From Alicyclobacillus herbarius DSM 13609 (GTDB taxonomy: Bacteria > Bacillota > Bacilli > Alicyclobacillales > Alicyclobacillaceae), in contig NZ_AUMH01000006.1 in the NCBI RefSeq assembly GCF_000430585.1, positions 62,001 through 126,000 of the forward strand: a stretch of DNA of 64,000 nt, given 5' to 3'. Shown here piece after piece: positions 1-8,159 of this stretch. Within the stretch, counting starts at the first letter, position 1. Each line of letters opens with the position of its first letter. The position numbers and the translations under genes are program-made. Below the pieces are notes generated by a model. It was not told where the DNA came from, did no database searches, and was given only the letters and a program-made list of their open reading frames with translations.

Positions 1-1
1 C

Positions 2-1108
2 CGGCGTAAGCTGCTTGAACGCATGGAACGCCTCGATCCACCCCGCGGCGATGAGCGACGCATGGGGATACGCTTTTCTCCGACCCGGCCGAGCGGGCGG
101 GACGTATTGCGATTGGAGAGGCTCGTTGTGGGGTTTCCAGAGCGGGTGCTGGCGGGGCCCATCGACCTGCACCTGATGCGCGGACAGCGGCTCGCCATCA
201 TTGGCCCAAACGGGATCGGCAAATCAACGCTGCTCAAAACCTTGGTCGGACAGGTAAAGCCGTTGTCCGGGCGGATTGTCTGGGGACAACACGTGGAAAT
301 CGGCTACTATGACCAGGAACAGGAGGGCCTCGACGACACGAAGACGGTCATGGAACAAATCCACGATGAATTCCCCAGTCTCGACGTGACAACGGTGCGC
401 ACCGCCTTAGGCCGCTTTTTGTTCCGCGGCGAGGAGGTCAATCGCCCGGTGTCAGGCTTAAGCGGCGGGGAGCGCAGCCGCCTGGCCCTATGTCGGCTGA
501 TGCTGCGTCAGGCCAACGTGTTGGTCTTCGATGAGCCCACCAACCACCTGGATTTGGACAGCCGCGAGGCCCTAGAGGAGGCGCTGGCCGAGTACGACGG
601 AACCCTCTTGTTCGTCTCGCATGACCGGTATTTTATCGATGGGCTAGCCACCCATGTCCTGCGCGTGGACGAAGGCGGCGTACGGTTGTACCTGGGTAAC
701 TACAGCGATTATGTGGAGAAGGTGGCGGAAGAAGCGCGCTGGGCATCCGAATCGGAGGACGGGCAGGCCTCGAAGGAAGAGGGCCCCGGTCCCGGTAGGG
801 ACCGTTCTGCCGCCGATAAGTCAGCCCCCACGGGGCGCAGCCCAGCCCCGGTCCGATCCGCCGATCTCCGCAAGCTGCGAGCACGAGTGGAACAGCTGGA
901 ACAGGAGATTGCCGAGTTGGAGGAACAGATGGCGGCGCTCAGCGAACAGATGCTGAGGGCGGCGCAGGAACAGGATTACGAGGCTGGGCAGCGCCTGCAG
1001 GCCGAACACACACGGCTGGAGGCGGAGCACGCGGAGCGAATGACCGCGTGGGAGGCTGCGGCGGCCGAACTGGAGGCCCTTGAGTGGCAAGCAGCGGGGC
1101 CAAAGTAA
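2..1108 (+). CDS. ABC-F family ATPase, 3' part (5' end outside window)
   Basis: ABC-F proteins are soluble twin-ATPase factors that act on the ribosome (translation control or antibiotic protection). Only the inter-domain linker and second ATPase are here. The frame is open from base 2 and reads through the ATG at 23 with linker-like residues (RRKLLERMERLD), so the gene starts upstream. Counting from that ATG: Walker A GPNGIGKST at 61-69, signature LSGGERSRL at about 147, Walker B VLVFDEPTNHLD at about 167, then a charged low-complexity linker and a C-terminal coiled coil (about 285-355). In B. subtilis the ABC-F gene ydiF follows tsaD; here the related block lies 6 kb away on the other strand. 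The subfamily cannot be fixed without the first domain. Confidence 0.93.
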   Translation, partial: RRKLLERMERLDPPRGDERRMGIRFSPTRPSGRDVLRLERLVVGFPERVLAGPIDLHLMRGQRLAIIGPNGIGKSTLLKTLVGQVKPLSGRIVWGQHVEIGYYDQEQEGLDDTKTVMEQIHDEFPSLDVTTVRTALGRFLFRGEEVNRPVSGLSGGERSRLALCRLMLRQANVLVFDEPTNHLDLDSREALEEALAEYDGTLLFVSHDRYFIDGLATHVLRVDEGGVRLYLGNYSDYVEKVAEEARWASESEDGQASKEEGPGPGRDRSAADKSAPTGRSPAPVRSADLRKLRARVEQLEQEIAELEEQMAALSEQMLRAAQEQDYEAGQRLQAEHTRLEAEHAERMTAWEAAAAELEALEWQAAGPK

Positions 1109-1154
1109 CGGACGATCGACGTTGATACACTGGCACCGCACCAGCCATACGTGA

Positions 1155-1464
1155 AAGGCGGTGTCGATGCCGCGACGTAGTACACATTGTCACAGCCGCT
1201 GGCCGTCAGAGGCTGGCGCGCGGTGGCCAACATGGTCGGCGTCAAGTCGGTGGCAAATACCCTTTTGACGTGTGGAGCCAACGCTTTCGCCGTATGCCCG
1301 CCGCCTGTGGCCACATCGAGGGCAATCTGGCTGGCTTGCGGCTGGAGCCATTCGATGAATTGAACGAGATCACGGCCTTGAGCGTGCGTCGCACTGCGCA
1401 CGTATTTTTCCGCGTTTCGGCCGAATTGCTCCTTAACCAACGACTTGAAGTCTTGATTCGGCAT
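1155..1464 (-). pseudogene. class I SAM-dependent methyltransferase, N-terminal fragment
   Basis: A good ribosome site (AAAGGGGGG) precedes an ATG at 1464. The first ~95 residues match a UbiE/YcgJ-type methyltransferase start: an amphipathic N-terminal helix, SAM motif I (LDVATGGGHTAKAL), and the acidic strand (VFATDLTPTML). After the next strand (about base 1175) the homology stops and the frame runs on as junk antisense to the end of the ABC-F gene. Roughly 150 C-terminal residues are missing, so this is a 3'-truncated remnant, probably from a deletion that joined it to the ABC-F gene. It is not expected to be active. Confidence 0.7.
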
Positions 1465-1519
1465 GGGGGAACCCCCCTTTTACGCGATGGCGCATTCTTA
1501 CTCACTTCCTACGATGTAT

Positions 1520-1549
1520 CGAGGGGCTCGGTTATCCCGGAGCCCCTCG
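1520..1549. repeat. inverted repeat upstream of methyltransferase remnant
   Basis: Ten-base arms CGAGGGGCTC and GAGCCCCTCG flank a 10-base loop. No U-run follows on either strand, so it is not a typical terminator. It could be an operator or an mRNA 5' structure of the broken methyltransferase gene. Confidence 0.4.
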
Positions 1550-1593
1550 CCGAGTTTCAAGCTCCAACGCGTAGAACAGGCGCGAAATGTGGA

Positions 1594-1617
1594 ATATAAA
1601 ACCGCCAGGCGGTTTTT
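1594..1617 (-). terminator. rho-independent terminator of the coat-protein gene
   Basis: On the minus strand AAAACCGCC-T-GGCGGTTTT forms a stem followed by an AT stretch, 26 bases past the CotD-like stop codon. The stem also carries T residues on the other side, so it may work in both directions. Confidence 0.55.
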
Positions 1618-1642
1618 CCCAGACGGTTTTTCTTAATAATGA

Positions 1643-1843
1643 TTAGTAGGGTTTACATTGTCCAGGACAACCAGGGTCTATAACTACGTCCCTTGCCTCA
1701 GGTTGAGTATAGTACTTTGGTACGTTTACAATGATGTGTCTTCTAACTCTGACGACTGGCTGAACGATTGGGACTTCGCGATAACTGTAACAATCTTCAT
1801 ACTCATATACCGGTGGACATACAATCGGCGGACACCTGTCCAA
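1643..1843 (-). CDS. CotD-like spore coat protein
   Basis: A 66-residue Pro/Tyr/Val-rich protein with Cys near both ends (MDRCPPIVCPP at the start, DPGCPGQC near the end). The middle has the HIIVNVPKYY pattern seen in CotD-family inner coat proteins of aerobic spore formers. Such proteins are made late in the mother cell and assemble on the spore surface. The start is TTG at 1843, chosen because GGGAGGAGGG lies 7 bases upstream; the first in-frame ATG would remove conserved sequence. Family assignment rests on composition and motif order only. It is a single-gene unit with its own terminator. Confidence 0.6.
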   Translation of the reverse strand: MDRCPPIVCPPVYEYEDCYSYREVPIVQPVVRVRRHIIVNVPKYYTQPEARDVVIDPGCPGQCKPY

Positions 1844-1953
1844 TTAATAGCCCTCCTCCCGGTCCTGAATTAGGACTTACCTAATTTTGTTACAGATCGT
1901 TGATTTCACTCGGTGATTTGAGGCGATGGAAGTCGCTCTCAACTGCTCTCACA

Positions 1954-2061
1954 TTAATACCCTGCCCCACCGCCCCAATAAGGAACAAGCAAGATGAACA
2001 GGACGAAGATAATAAGGAATACAACAGCCCATCGAGTGTAGCCACCAAAACATCCGTCCAT
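1954..2061 (-). CDS. tiny membrane peptide, YjcZ-like (copy 1)
   Basis: A 35-residue reading frame starts at ATG 2061 behind a GGAAGGGG site. It has a short polar head (MDGCFGGYTR), one hydrophobic helix (WAVVFLIIFVLFILLVP), and a Tyr/Gly tail (YWGGGAGY). This is the layout of the YjcZ-type tiny sporulation membrane peptides. A close paralogue sits at 48220-48342 and shares GGYTRWAVVFLIIFVLF exactly. That identity in two distant places is the main proof that it is a real gene. Function is unknown; by family it would lie in a spore or forespore membrane. Confidence 0.75.
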   Translation of the reverse strand: MDGCFGGYTRWAVVFLIIFVLFILLVPYWGGGAGY

Positions 2062-2279
2062 AATTCGATACACCCCTTCCTCAAAGGACCCCAAGTCCTG
2101 GTTCTCACTGTACATGTTATGTTGGGGAGCTTATCCAATAAGAAGGGCATCTAGTGTAGACCAACCGCCCTTATTTTCGTGGTCAAGGAAAGTTGGGAAG
2201 GCATACAAGAGGTATGGGCATAAACCGTCGACGTATTCGCAGTTGAAAACCACCTATGAGTGGTCCTGCGTAGAAGGTT

Positions 2280-2320
2280 CAATTCAAATACCCAGATTTC
2301 GAATGGAGGTATTTGAATTG
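2280..2320 (+). promoter_or_regulatory. hairpin covering the exporter's start codon
   Basis: Perfect 13-base arms, CAATTCAAATACC (2280-2292) and GGTATTTGAATTG (2308-2320), enclose a 15-base loop. The right arm contains the end of the GGAGGT ribosome site (2305-2310) and the TTG start (2318-2320) of the downstream transporter. In the mRNA this would hide the initiation region. The same DNA could instead be an operator. Confidence 0.55.
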
Positions 2321-3271
2321 GCATCAGTTCAAAGTAGATCTGCCCGCGCATCGGTATGGCTGATTGCCGTCGGCGCGGCCATGTGGGGCTTCGACGCCGT
2401 CTTCATCGTCGCATTGCTGGACCATTTTTCGTCGACACAGATTGTCTTTCTGGAGCACTTGTTGCTGTCGTTGTTCGTAGTCCCGATACTGATTTGGAAA
2501 CGCCAGGAGCTTACGCGGCTGAACCTTAGTGACTGGTTCGCAGTATTGTTTGTAGCCTGGGGTGGATCGGCCATGGCGTCCATCTTGTTTACGTTAGGCT
2601 TTCATTATGGAAACGCGAACGTGGTGCTCATCATGCAAAAACTGCAGCCCGTGTTTGCCGTGTTGATGGCTGCATGGATTCTTCAGGAGCGGGTGCGCAA
2701 GGGCTATTGGCCGCTACTCATCGCGGCACTTATCGGGGCATACCTGTTGACGTTTGGCTTTCACATGCCAGATGGTGGAACGCACGGCGCCCTGATTGGT
2801 GGCCTCTGTGCTCTCGGGGCCGCCGTGTTGTGGGGCGGATCGACCGTGATGGAAAAGCGAATTGTGGAGAAAGTCTCGTTTACGACGATGACGGCGCTTC
2901 GTTTTGCCGTGGCACTGCCGTTGCTGTTTCTTATCGTGCTCGGTCAACACCCCAACTGGCACAAGATGACGGTGTCGCTCACCCTGCTGCCGGTCTGGGC
3001 GAATCTCCTGTTCCAGACGCTGGTGCCGAGCCTCATCAGCCTGTTGCTCTATTACCGCGGACTAAACGGCGTGAGCGCATCCTATGCGACCGTCGCGGAA
3101 TTGGCCTTCCCGGCCACGGGCTTGTTGCTCAATTGGATTGTATTGCATCAGACGATCACGGTTGGCCAATGGATTGGCTTCGCTGTCATCTGGCTGGCGG
3201 TTCTGCAACTATCGCGCATGCCGGGAGAACAAGCGGAATCGGTTCGTGGAGCTATTGGGCGGGCTGTGTGA
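2318..3271 (+). CDS. EamA/DMT family transporter
   Basis: A 317-residue inner-membrane protein with about ten hydrophobic helices in two EamA halves. The halves start near WLIAVGAAMWGFDAVF and GALIGGLCALGAAVLWGGSTVMEKR, the usual internal duplication of drug/metabolite exporters. Substrate cannot be read from sequence. Start: TTG at 2318 has GGAGGT 7 bases upstream; the ATG at 2303 and the longer frame from 2114 lack a ribosome site and add residues unlike the family. The start region lies in a perfect hairpin (see 2280-2320). It appears to be a one-gene unit. Confidence 0.9.
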   Translation: MASVQSRSARASVWLIAVGAAMWGFDAVFIVALLDHFSSTQIVFLEHLLLSLFVVPILIWKRQELTRLNLSDWFAVLFVAWGGSAMASILFTLGFHYGNANVVLIMQKLQPVFAVLMAAWILQERVRKGYWPLLIAALIGAYLLTFGFHMPDGGTHGALIGGLCALGAAVLWGGSTVMEKRIVEKVSFTTMTALRFAVALPLLFLIVLGQHPNWHKMTVSLTLLPVWANLLFQTLVPSLISLLLYYRGLNGVSASYATVAELAFPATGLLLNWIVLHQTITVGQWIGFAVIWLAVLQLSRMPGEQAESVRGAIGRAV

Positions 3272-3376
3272 ATCGCCTCGCCACGCGCTCGGGCGGGCGG
3301 CGGAAACGCGGCAGAGATGCATCACGTACACCAGAGGTGAACTCAAATCAAGACATTCACCCCGAAATTTATACGC

Positions 3377-3431
3377 AGAAAAAGACAGTGCCTGTCTGCG
3401 GGAATTTTATTCACTCCCCCGAGACAGGCAC
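3377..3431 (-). terminator. terminator of the opuA operon
   Basis: Read on the minus strand, GTGCCTGTCT pairs with AGACAGGCAC across a 23-base loop and is followed by TGTCTTTTTCT. It lies about 60 bases past the end of opuAC, so it should end the three-gene opuA message. Confidence 0.7.
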
Positions 3432-3492
3432 CGTCCGTCGGTGTGCGATTCCGATGATGACCTGAACCTGGCCTTTCCTTTAGACCTGCCCT

Positions 3493-4404
3493 TTATTTAA
3501 ACCAACTGTTGACCAGGCTTTGGTTGGCCGAAATCCATTCCTGTACGCCCTTGGTATTGCCGTCCTTGTTGATGTCCTGCTCAAGTTCACCGAGCTGGTT
3601 GGGCGTCAGTTTAAAGTTTTTCAGCCATCCGGCCACTTTTGGATTACTCGCAGCCCACTGCTTGTTGGCCTCGGTCTGGATGTGCTCCGATTTACCCATC
3701 GCAGTCTTCGGATCTTGAAGGTACTTCAGGTGCCACTTACTGAACGCCCAGTGGGGGCTCCACAGGGTCACTACAATCGGCTGCTTTTGGGAAATGGCCC
3801 GTTGCAGTGCGGTCAGCATCGATGCCTCGCTGCCTGAGGTCAAGTGCAGTTTCAAATGGTAATCCGGAATAACCTTATTTTGCACCGTCTGCATTTCGCC
3901 AGCCCCGGCATCGATACCAACAATCTGGTTGTTAAACTCACTGGCATGGGTGTTCAAGTCGGCAATGGAGTTGACGTCCTTGACATAAGACGGCACCACA
4001 AGGCCAATTTTGACCGGTCCCTGGTACCACTGGCCGAGATTGGTCAGACTGCTGCCATACCGTTGCATATAACTTTTATGGGTGTTTGGCAGCCAGGCAT
4101 CGAAGAACACGTCTTCGCCCCCTTGCGCCAGTCCGGCAAACAAGGGTCCCGCGTCAAGTTGCGTCGTTTGTACCGTATAGCCCTTGTTCTCAAGCAACTG
4201 CTTCCATAGCATGGTGGCGGCGACGTCCTCCGCCCAGGTCACATACCCGATTTTGATGGTCTTTCCGCCACCCGCTGTGGTACCACCGGTTGTCGCGGTA
4301 TTTCCTTGCGTCTGATTGTCGGAGGCCGTCCCACAGCCAGCCGCCGCTGCTCCCAGGACAGCCACGATAGAAACCATCATCCCCAATTTTTTCGCCAGTC
4401 CCAA
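3493..4404 (-). CDS. opuAC: glycine betaine ABC transporter, substrate-binding lipoprotein
   Basis: Extracytoplasmic receptor that delivers glycine betaine or a similar osmoprotectant to the OpuAB permease. About 303 residues. The N-terminus is a lipoprotein signal with lipobox GAAAAGC near residue 24, followed by a Thr/Gly-rich tether and the OpuAC fold (KIGYVTWAEDVAATMLWKQLL). Trp and Tyr residues suited to an aromatic box are present (WYQGP, TLWSPHW). Start TTG at 4404 has GGAGGG 6 bases upstream. It is the last gene of the operon, 115 bases after opuAB, and is followed by a terminator. Confidence 0.93.
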   Translation of the reverse strand: MGLAKKLGMMVSIVAVLGAAAAGCGTASDNQTQGNTATTGGTTAGGGKTIKIGYVTWAEDVAATMLWKQLLENKGYTVQTTQLDAGPLFAGLAQGGEDVFFDAWLPNTHKSYMQRYGSSLTNLGQWYQGPVKIGLVVPSYVKDVNSIADLNTHASEFNNQIVGIDAGAGEMQTVQNKVIPDYHLKLHLTSGSEASMLTALQRAISQKQPIVVTLWSPHWAFSKWHLKYLQDPKTAMGKSEHIQTEANKQWAASNPKVAGWLKNFKLTPNQLGELEQDINKDGNTKGVQEWISANQSLVNSWFK

Positions 4405-4519
4405 GAAGATCCCTCCTGTGAGTTTGCTTTCGTTTTCCGATCCGCTTAATGCTTCGAGGCATTCTCCACCGCAGCCCCCAAAGCCGATGAATATTTTCCC
4501 TCCTCTTGCCCTTGACGAC

Positions 4520-5359
4520 TCAGGCGGACGGTTTCGAACGGCGCTTGCCGAGATTTTGCGAAATCCGATCTAAGATGATGGCGATGATGACGATGCTCAA
4601 CCCTGCTTCAACGCCCTTGCCAACATCCACCGTTTCAAGTGCAGACATGACATCAGCACCCAGGCCGCTGGCACCAATCATGGCGGCAATCACGACCATG
4701 GACAACGCGAGCATCAAGGTTTGGTTAATGCCCGCCTTGATACTTGCCATCGCCAGGGGCAGCTGCACCTTCCAGAGCAGCTGTCGGTCACTGGTGCCAA
4801 ATGCCCGCGCGGCCTCGACCAAGTCGTCCGGGACTTGCAGGATACCCAGCCGTGTCAGGCGAATGGCAGGCGGCATCGAAAACACCACCGTGGCCAAGAT
4901 GGCCGGTACGACACCGATGCTGAACAAGAGCAGAACCGGCACCAAGTAGACAAACGGCGGCATGGTCTGCATCAAGTCGAGCAAGGGTGACATCACTTGG
5001 TAGACGCTTTTGCGTCTGGCCGCCCAAATCCCCAACGGGATGCCGATAACCACAGCCACAAACGACGAAACGATAACCAACACGAGGGTTTCAATCATAT
5101 GGTTCCACAAACGCAAATCTTCAATCAGGAGCAAGCCGATGAGGGTGCCGATTGCCAGCTTCCAGCGCCCAGCCAGATATCCAAGGGCGGCGATAACGAG
5201 GGTAAGCAGCCACCAGGGTACGTGCTCTAGCCCGACCGTGATACCGCTGACTACCGTCTGCACCACCTGGGAGACGGCGCCGAGCACGGGGCCAAGAACG
5301 TCAGACAGCCAGTTGACAAACTGGTTAATCCACGACGCCAGCGGGAGTTTCGGCAACAT
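4520..5359 (-). CDS. opuAB: glycine betaine ABC transporter permease
   Basis: Membrane-spanning subunit of the OpuA/ProW family, about 279 residues with 6-7 hydrophobic segments. The cytoplasmic EAA-type loop that contacts the ATPase is visible (VPDDLVEAARAFGTSDRQLLWKVQLPLA). Start: the frame is open to GTG 5368, but AAGGGGGG lies 8 bases before ATG 5359, which I prefer. It overlaps the 3' end of opuAA by 35 bases, so the two should be translationally coupled. Confidence 0.93.
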   Translation of the reverse strand: MLPKLPLASWINQFVNWLSDVLGPVLGAVSQVVQTVVSGITVGLEHVPWWLLTLVIAALGYLAGRWKLAIGTLIGLLLIEDLRLWNHMIETLVLVIVSSFVAVVIGIPLGIWAARRKSVYQVMSPLLDLMQTMPPFVYLVPVLLLFSIGVVPAILATVVFSMPPAIRLTRLGILQVPDDLVEAARAFGTSDRQLLWKVQLPLAMASIKAGINQTLMLALSMVVIAAMIGASGLGADVMSALETVDVGKGVEAGLSIVIIAIILDRISQNLGKRRSKPSA

Positions 5360-6557
5360 CGGCTTCACCCCCTTGTCCGGCCATCGCTTCCAGGATGGAA
5401 CTCTTCAGCACAAGCCCGCGCAGTACTCCATCCTCATCGACAACAGCGAGTGGATAGCGCGACTCCACGATACGACTGACCAGTTCCTCCAGGTTCGCTT
5501 GCGGGCTGACCGTGACAGTGGACTCCAGCGTACAGTCTGCCACTGAGGTCCGTTTGGCCTTTACGGCAGCTGCCAGTTCATCCGCGGTCACCAGGCCGCG
5601 CAGCCGCCGGCCTTCGTCGACCACGAAGCCACTAGACAAGCCCGCGTCCCGGAGCGTATGCAAGGCGACACGCGGACCATCTTTCAGGCGCACAAGCGGT
5701 GTCGGCCGCTTCATGACATCTTCCGCGGTCAGCACTTTCGTCACGTCCACCCCTTTGACGAAGCGCGCAACGTATTCGTTGGCAGGGTGACTGACGATGT
5801 CCTCCGGGGTTCCGACCTGGACGACCTCGCCGTCCTTCATGAGGGCAATCCGGTCCCCAATCTTCAATGCCTCGTTCAAATCATGGGTAATAAAGACAAT
5901 CGTCTTATGCAGTTGTTGCTGTAGGTTGAGCAGCTCATTTTGCATGTCGTCGCGAATCAGCGGATCGAGTGCGCTGAACGCTTCGTCCATCAACAGGATG
6001 TCAGGGTCGTTTGCCAGCGCTCGGGCGAGACCGACACGCTGCTGCATGCCGCCGCTTAAGTTTTGCGGAAACTGGTGCCCCCATCCTTTCAGCCCAACCA
6101 ATTCGAGCTTCTCCTCGGCAATGGCGAGTCGGCGTTCCCTTGCGACGTTTTGCACTTCCAGGCCGAACGCGACGTTCTCCAGCACCGTGCGGTGCGGAAA
6201 CAACGCGAACTGCTGAAATACCATCGCCATCTTCTTCTGACGGAACCGGAGTAACTCCGCTTTGTTCAAGCGCGTAATGTCCGTGCCGTCAACGACAATG
6301 GTCCCCGTCGTCGGCTCAATCAACCGGTTCAAGCACCGAAGCAGTGTCGACTTGCCACTGCCGGAGAGTCCCATGATGACAAACAATTCTCCCTTGTTGA
6401 TCTTCAGAGAGACGTGATTGACGCCGACGTTCTGCCCCGTTTTCTCGCGCACCTGCTCCTTGTCTGCGCCCTCGCGGAGCATCCGCAAGGCCGCTTCAGG
6501 CCGGTCACCAAAAACCTTGGTCACGTCCATGAGCTCAATCCACGCTCTTTGCTCCAT
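5325..6557 (-). CDS. opuAA: glycine betaine ABC transporter ATPase with CBS pair
   Basis: Energises betaine uptake. About 410 residues. Walker A GLSGSGKST at 63-71, signature LSGGMQQRV near 170, Walker B ILLMDEAFSALDP just after. The N-terminus has the ProV-type extension (EAALRMLREGADKEQVREKTG). The C-terminus has two CBS repeats (about 290-400), which in OpuA proteins sense ionic strength and can bind c-di-AMP. Start ATG 6557 has AAAGGGGG 6 bases upstream; the longer frame to 6599 has none. First gene of the operon. A possible weak promoter (TTGACA at 6639-6644) lies upstream. Confidence 0.95.
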   Translation of the reverse strand: MEQRAWIELMDVTKVFGDRPEAALRMLREGADKEQVREKTGQNVGVNHVSLKINKGELFVIMGLSGSGKSTLLRCLNRLIEPTTGTIVVDGTDITRLNKAELLRFRQKKMAMVFQQFALFPHRTVLENVAFGLEVQNVARERRLAIAEEKLELVGLKGWGHQFPQNLSGGMQQRVGLARALANDPDILLMDEAFSALDPLIRDDMQNELLNLQQQLHKTIVFITHDLNEALKIGDRIALMKDGEVVQVGTPEDIVSHPANEYVARFVKGVDVTKVLTAEDVMKRPTPLVRLKDGPRVALHTLRDAGLSSGFVVDEGRRLRGLVTADELAAAVKAKRTSVADCTLESTVTVSPQANLEELVSRIVESRYPLAVVDEDGVLRGLVLKSSILEAMAGQGGEADVAETPAGVVD

Positions 6558-6746
6558 AATCAGCCCCCTTTGAATACGTTGTGACAAATGTTGACCCACT
6601 ATCCGTCGCGCGATGGTTTTTTAACGGACCATACAAGTGTCAACACCTGTCGAAATAGAGCAAATGGCCTATTTCAGGCCACCCAAATTAGTTTACCATA
6701 ATATCTCCGGTTTTGCCGAAAGGTTTACTGGCGCAAGTATTTCTCC

Positions 6747-6912
6747 TGTGGATAAGGTTATCCACCGACTTATCCACAATATCCACATAGTTATCCACAA
6801 GAGGATCGCCCGCCCTGGGTATATCCCCATGGACTTATTCACACTGTCCACAGTGTGGCGGGTGTGGATTGTGCACAAGTTGTCCACTGGCCTGTCCACA
6901 ATCTGTGGATAA
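6747..6912. other. DnaA-box cluster
   Basis: Four perfect DnaA boxes (TTATCCACA or its complement) lie at 6747-6755 (-), 6770-6778 (+), 6791-6799 (+) and 6904-6912 (-). Single-mismatch boxes lie at 6758-6766, 6779-6787 and 6835-6843. Several two-mismatch sites (for example CTGTCCACA at 6844 and 6892) fill the rest. The cluster sits in the 378-base gap between tsaD and opuAA. There is no dnaA/dnaN gene nearby, so a DnaA-titrating or regulatory cluster is likelier than the main origin. Confidence 0.85.
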
Positions 6913-6935
6913 ACCCAATCCGCTGTCTGCACCGT

Positions 6936-8159
6936 TCAGACAACCCGCCCGGATTGCCAATCGGACAACGACACAGTCGCGTGCGCGTTGAGGTTTAAGT
7001 CGTGCCGCAGGCCGCGCCGCAGCGCATAATAGCCGGCCGCCGCAATCATCGCGGCGTTGTCCGTACAAAGCGACAGCGGCGGAAAGACAACCGAGAACCC
7101 GTCAGACTCGGCGCGGGCGCGAAGGGCTTGCCGCAAGCCCTGATTGGCAGCGACACCGCCTGCCACCACCACATGGCGCAGGTTTGTGGTCTGCACTGCC
7201 CGAGCGGTTTTTTCCACAAGCACATCGCATACCGCTTGTTGAAAACTGGCCGCGACATCGGCGATATCCACAGCCTCCCCTTTCTGACGGCGACGGTTTA
7301 ACTCGTTGGCCACCGCGGTCTTCAGGCCGCTGAAGCTAAAGTCAAAATTCGCCTCTTCGATGAGAGAACGCGGAAAGGCAAAGGCATGCGGATCTCCCCC
7401 TTGCGCCAACTGGTCCAGCTTAGGGCCGCCGGGGTACGCCAGCCCCAGTAGACGGGCCACCTTGTCATATGCCTCTCCGGCGGCGTCGTCGATGGTTCCG
7501 CCCAGGCGCGTGAAACCAAACTGCTCGTCCACCTGGAGAATCTCCGTATGACCGCCAGAGACCACGAGCGCCAAGACCGGCAACCGGATGCCGGTCTCGC
7601 CAGTCTCGCCGGGCGTCGGGTTGTCCGTGGCGGCGGGCGTTGGCGTCTCGGCGGGAACACGCGCCGGCCTCTCTAACGGGGCAGGCGCACTTCCCGAAGA
7701 GGCGGACACCACGCCTGCCGGGGAGGTAGGCGCGGTGACCGCAGAAGCAGGCGCCAAACCTCCCTGGGACGCAGAGGTCGGCTGGGCTAAGAGCGCTGCC
7801 GCCACATGGCCGGCGATATGGTGGACCCCGATGATGGGCAGTCCGGTGGCGAGCGCCAACCCTTTGGCCGCCGAGACCCCCACCAGCAGCGCCCCCAACA
7901 ACCCCGGGCCATAGGTAACCGCAATCGCGTCGAGATCGGCAAATCGCAGCCCGGCCTCGGCCAGGGTCTCCGCAATCACCCGCGTGACGGCGGTCACGTG
8001 CCGACGTGAGGCCACCTCCGGGACCACCCCGCCGAACTGCGCATGCACCTGCATTTGCGAAGCAATCGTTTGCGCCAAAATGAGACGACCGTCGCGGACG
8101 ATGGCCGCGGCGGTCTCATCACAACTGGTCTCGATTCCAAGTACGAGCAACCGTTTCAT
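6936..8159 (-). CDS. tsaD: tRNA N6-adenosine threonylcarbamoyltransferase
   Basis: Transfers the threonylcarbamoyl group to A37 of ANN-decoding tRNAs, working with TsaB and TsaE. Kae1/TsaD fold: GIETSCDET at 8-16, metal-binding HHIAGH at 113-118, VSGGHT at 200-205, and GGVAAN near the C-terminus. At 407 residues it is about 65 longer than usual because of an Ala/Pro/Thr/Ser-rich insert at about 126-191, between the metal motif and SGGHT. Start ATG 8159 overlaps the rimI stop as ATGA, so translation is coupled. Last gene of the thiL-tsaE-tsaB-rimI-tsaD run. Confidence 0.95.
   Translation of the reverse strand: MKRLLVLGIETSCDETAAAIVRDGRLILAQTIASQMQVHAQFGGVVPEVASRRHVTAVTRVIAETLAEAGLRFADLDAIAVTYGPGLLGALLVGVSAAKGLALATGLPIIGVHHIAGHVAAALLAQPTSASQGGLAPASAVTAPTSPAGVVSASSGSAPAPLERPARVPAETPTPAATDNPTPGETGETGIRLPVLALVVSGGHTEILQVDEQFGFTRLGGTIDDAAGEAYDKVARLLGLAYPGGPKLDQLAQGGDPHAFAFPRSLIEEANFDFSFSGLKTAVANELNRRRQKGEAVDIADVAASFQQAVCDVLVEKTARAVQTTNLRHVVVAGGVAANQGLRQALRARAESDGFSVVFPPLSLCTDNAAMIAAAGYYALRRGLRHDLNLNAHATVSLSDWQSGRVV

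Noticed and set aside
2674-3465. 263-residue plus-strand frame
   Set aside because: It overlaps the DMT exporter in another frame; the exporter has the membrane pattern and ribosome site.
6600-6660. TTGACA as promoter of opuAA
   Set aside because: No convincing -10 at 16-18 bases; kept only as a remark in the opuAA entry.
6747-6912. Calling the DnaA-box cluster the replication origin
   Set aside because: There is no dnaA, dnaN, rpmH or gyrase gene nearby, and no clear AT-rich unwinding element beside it.
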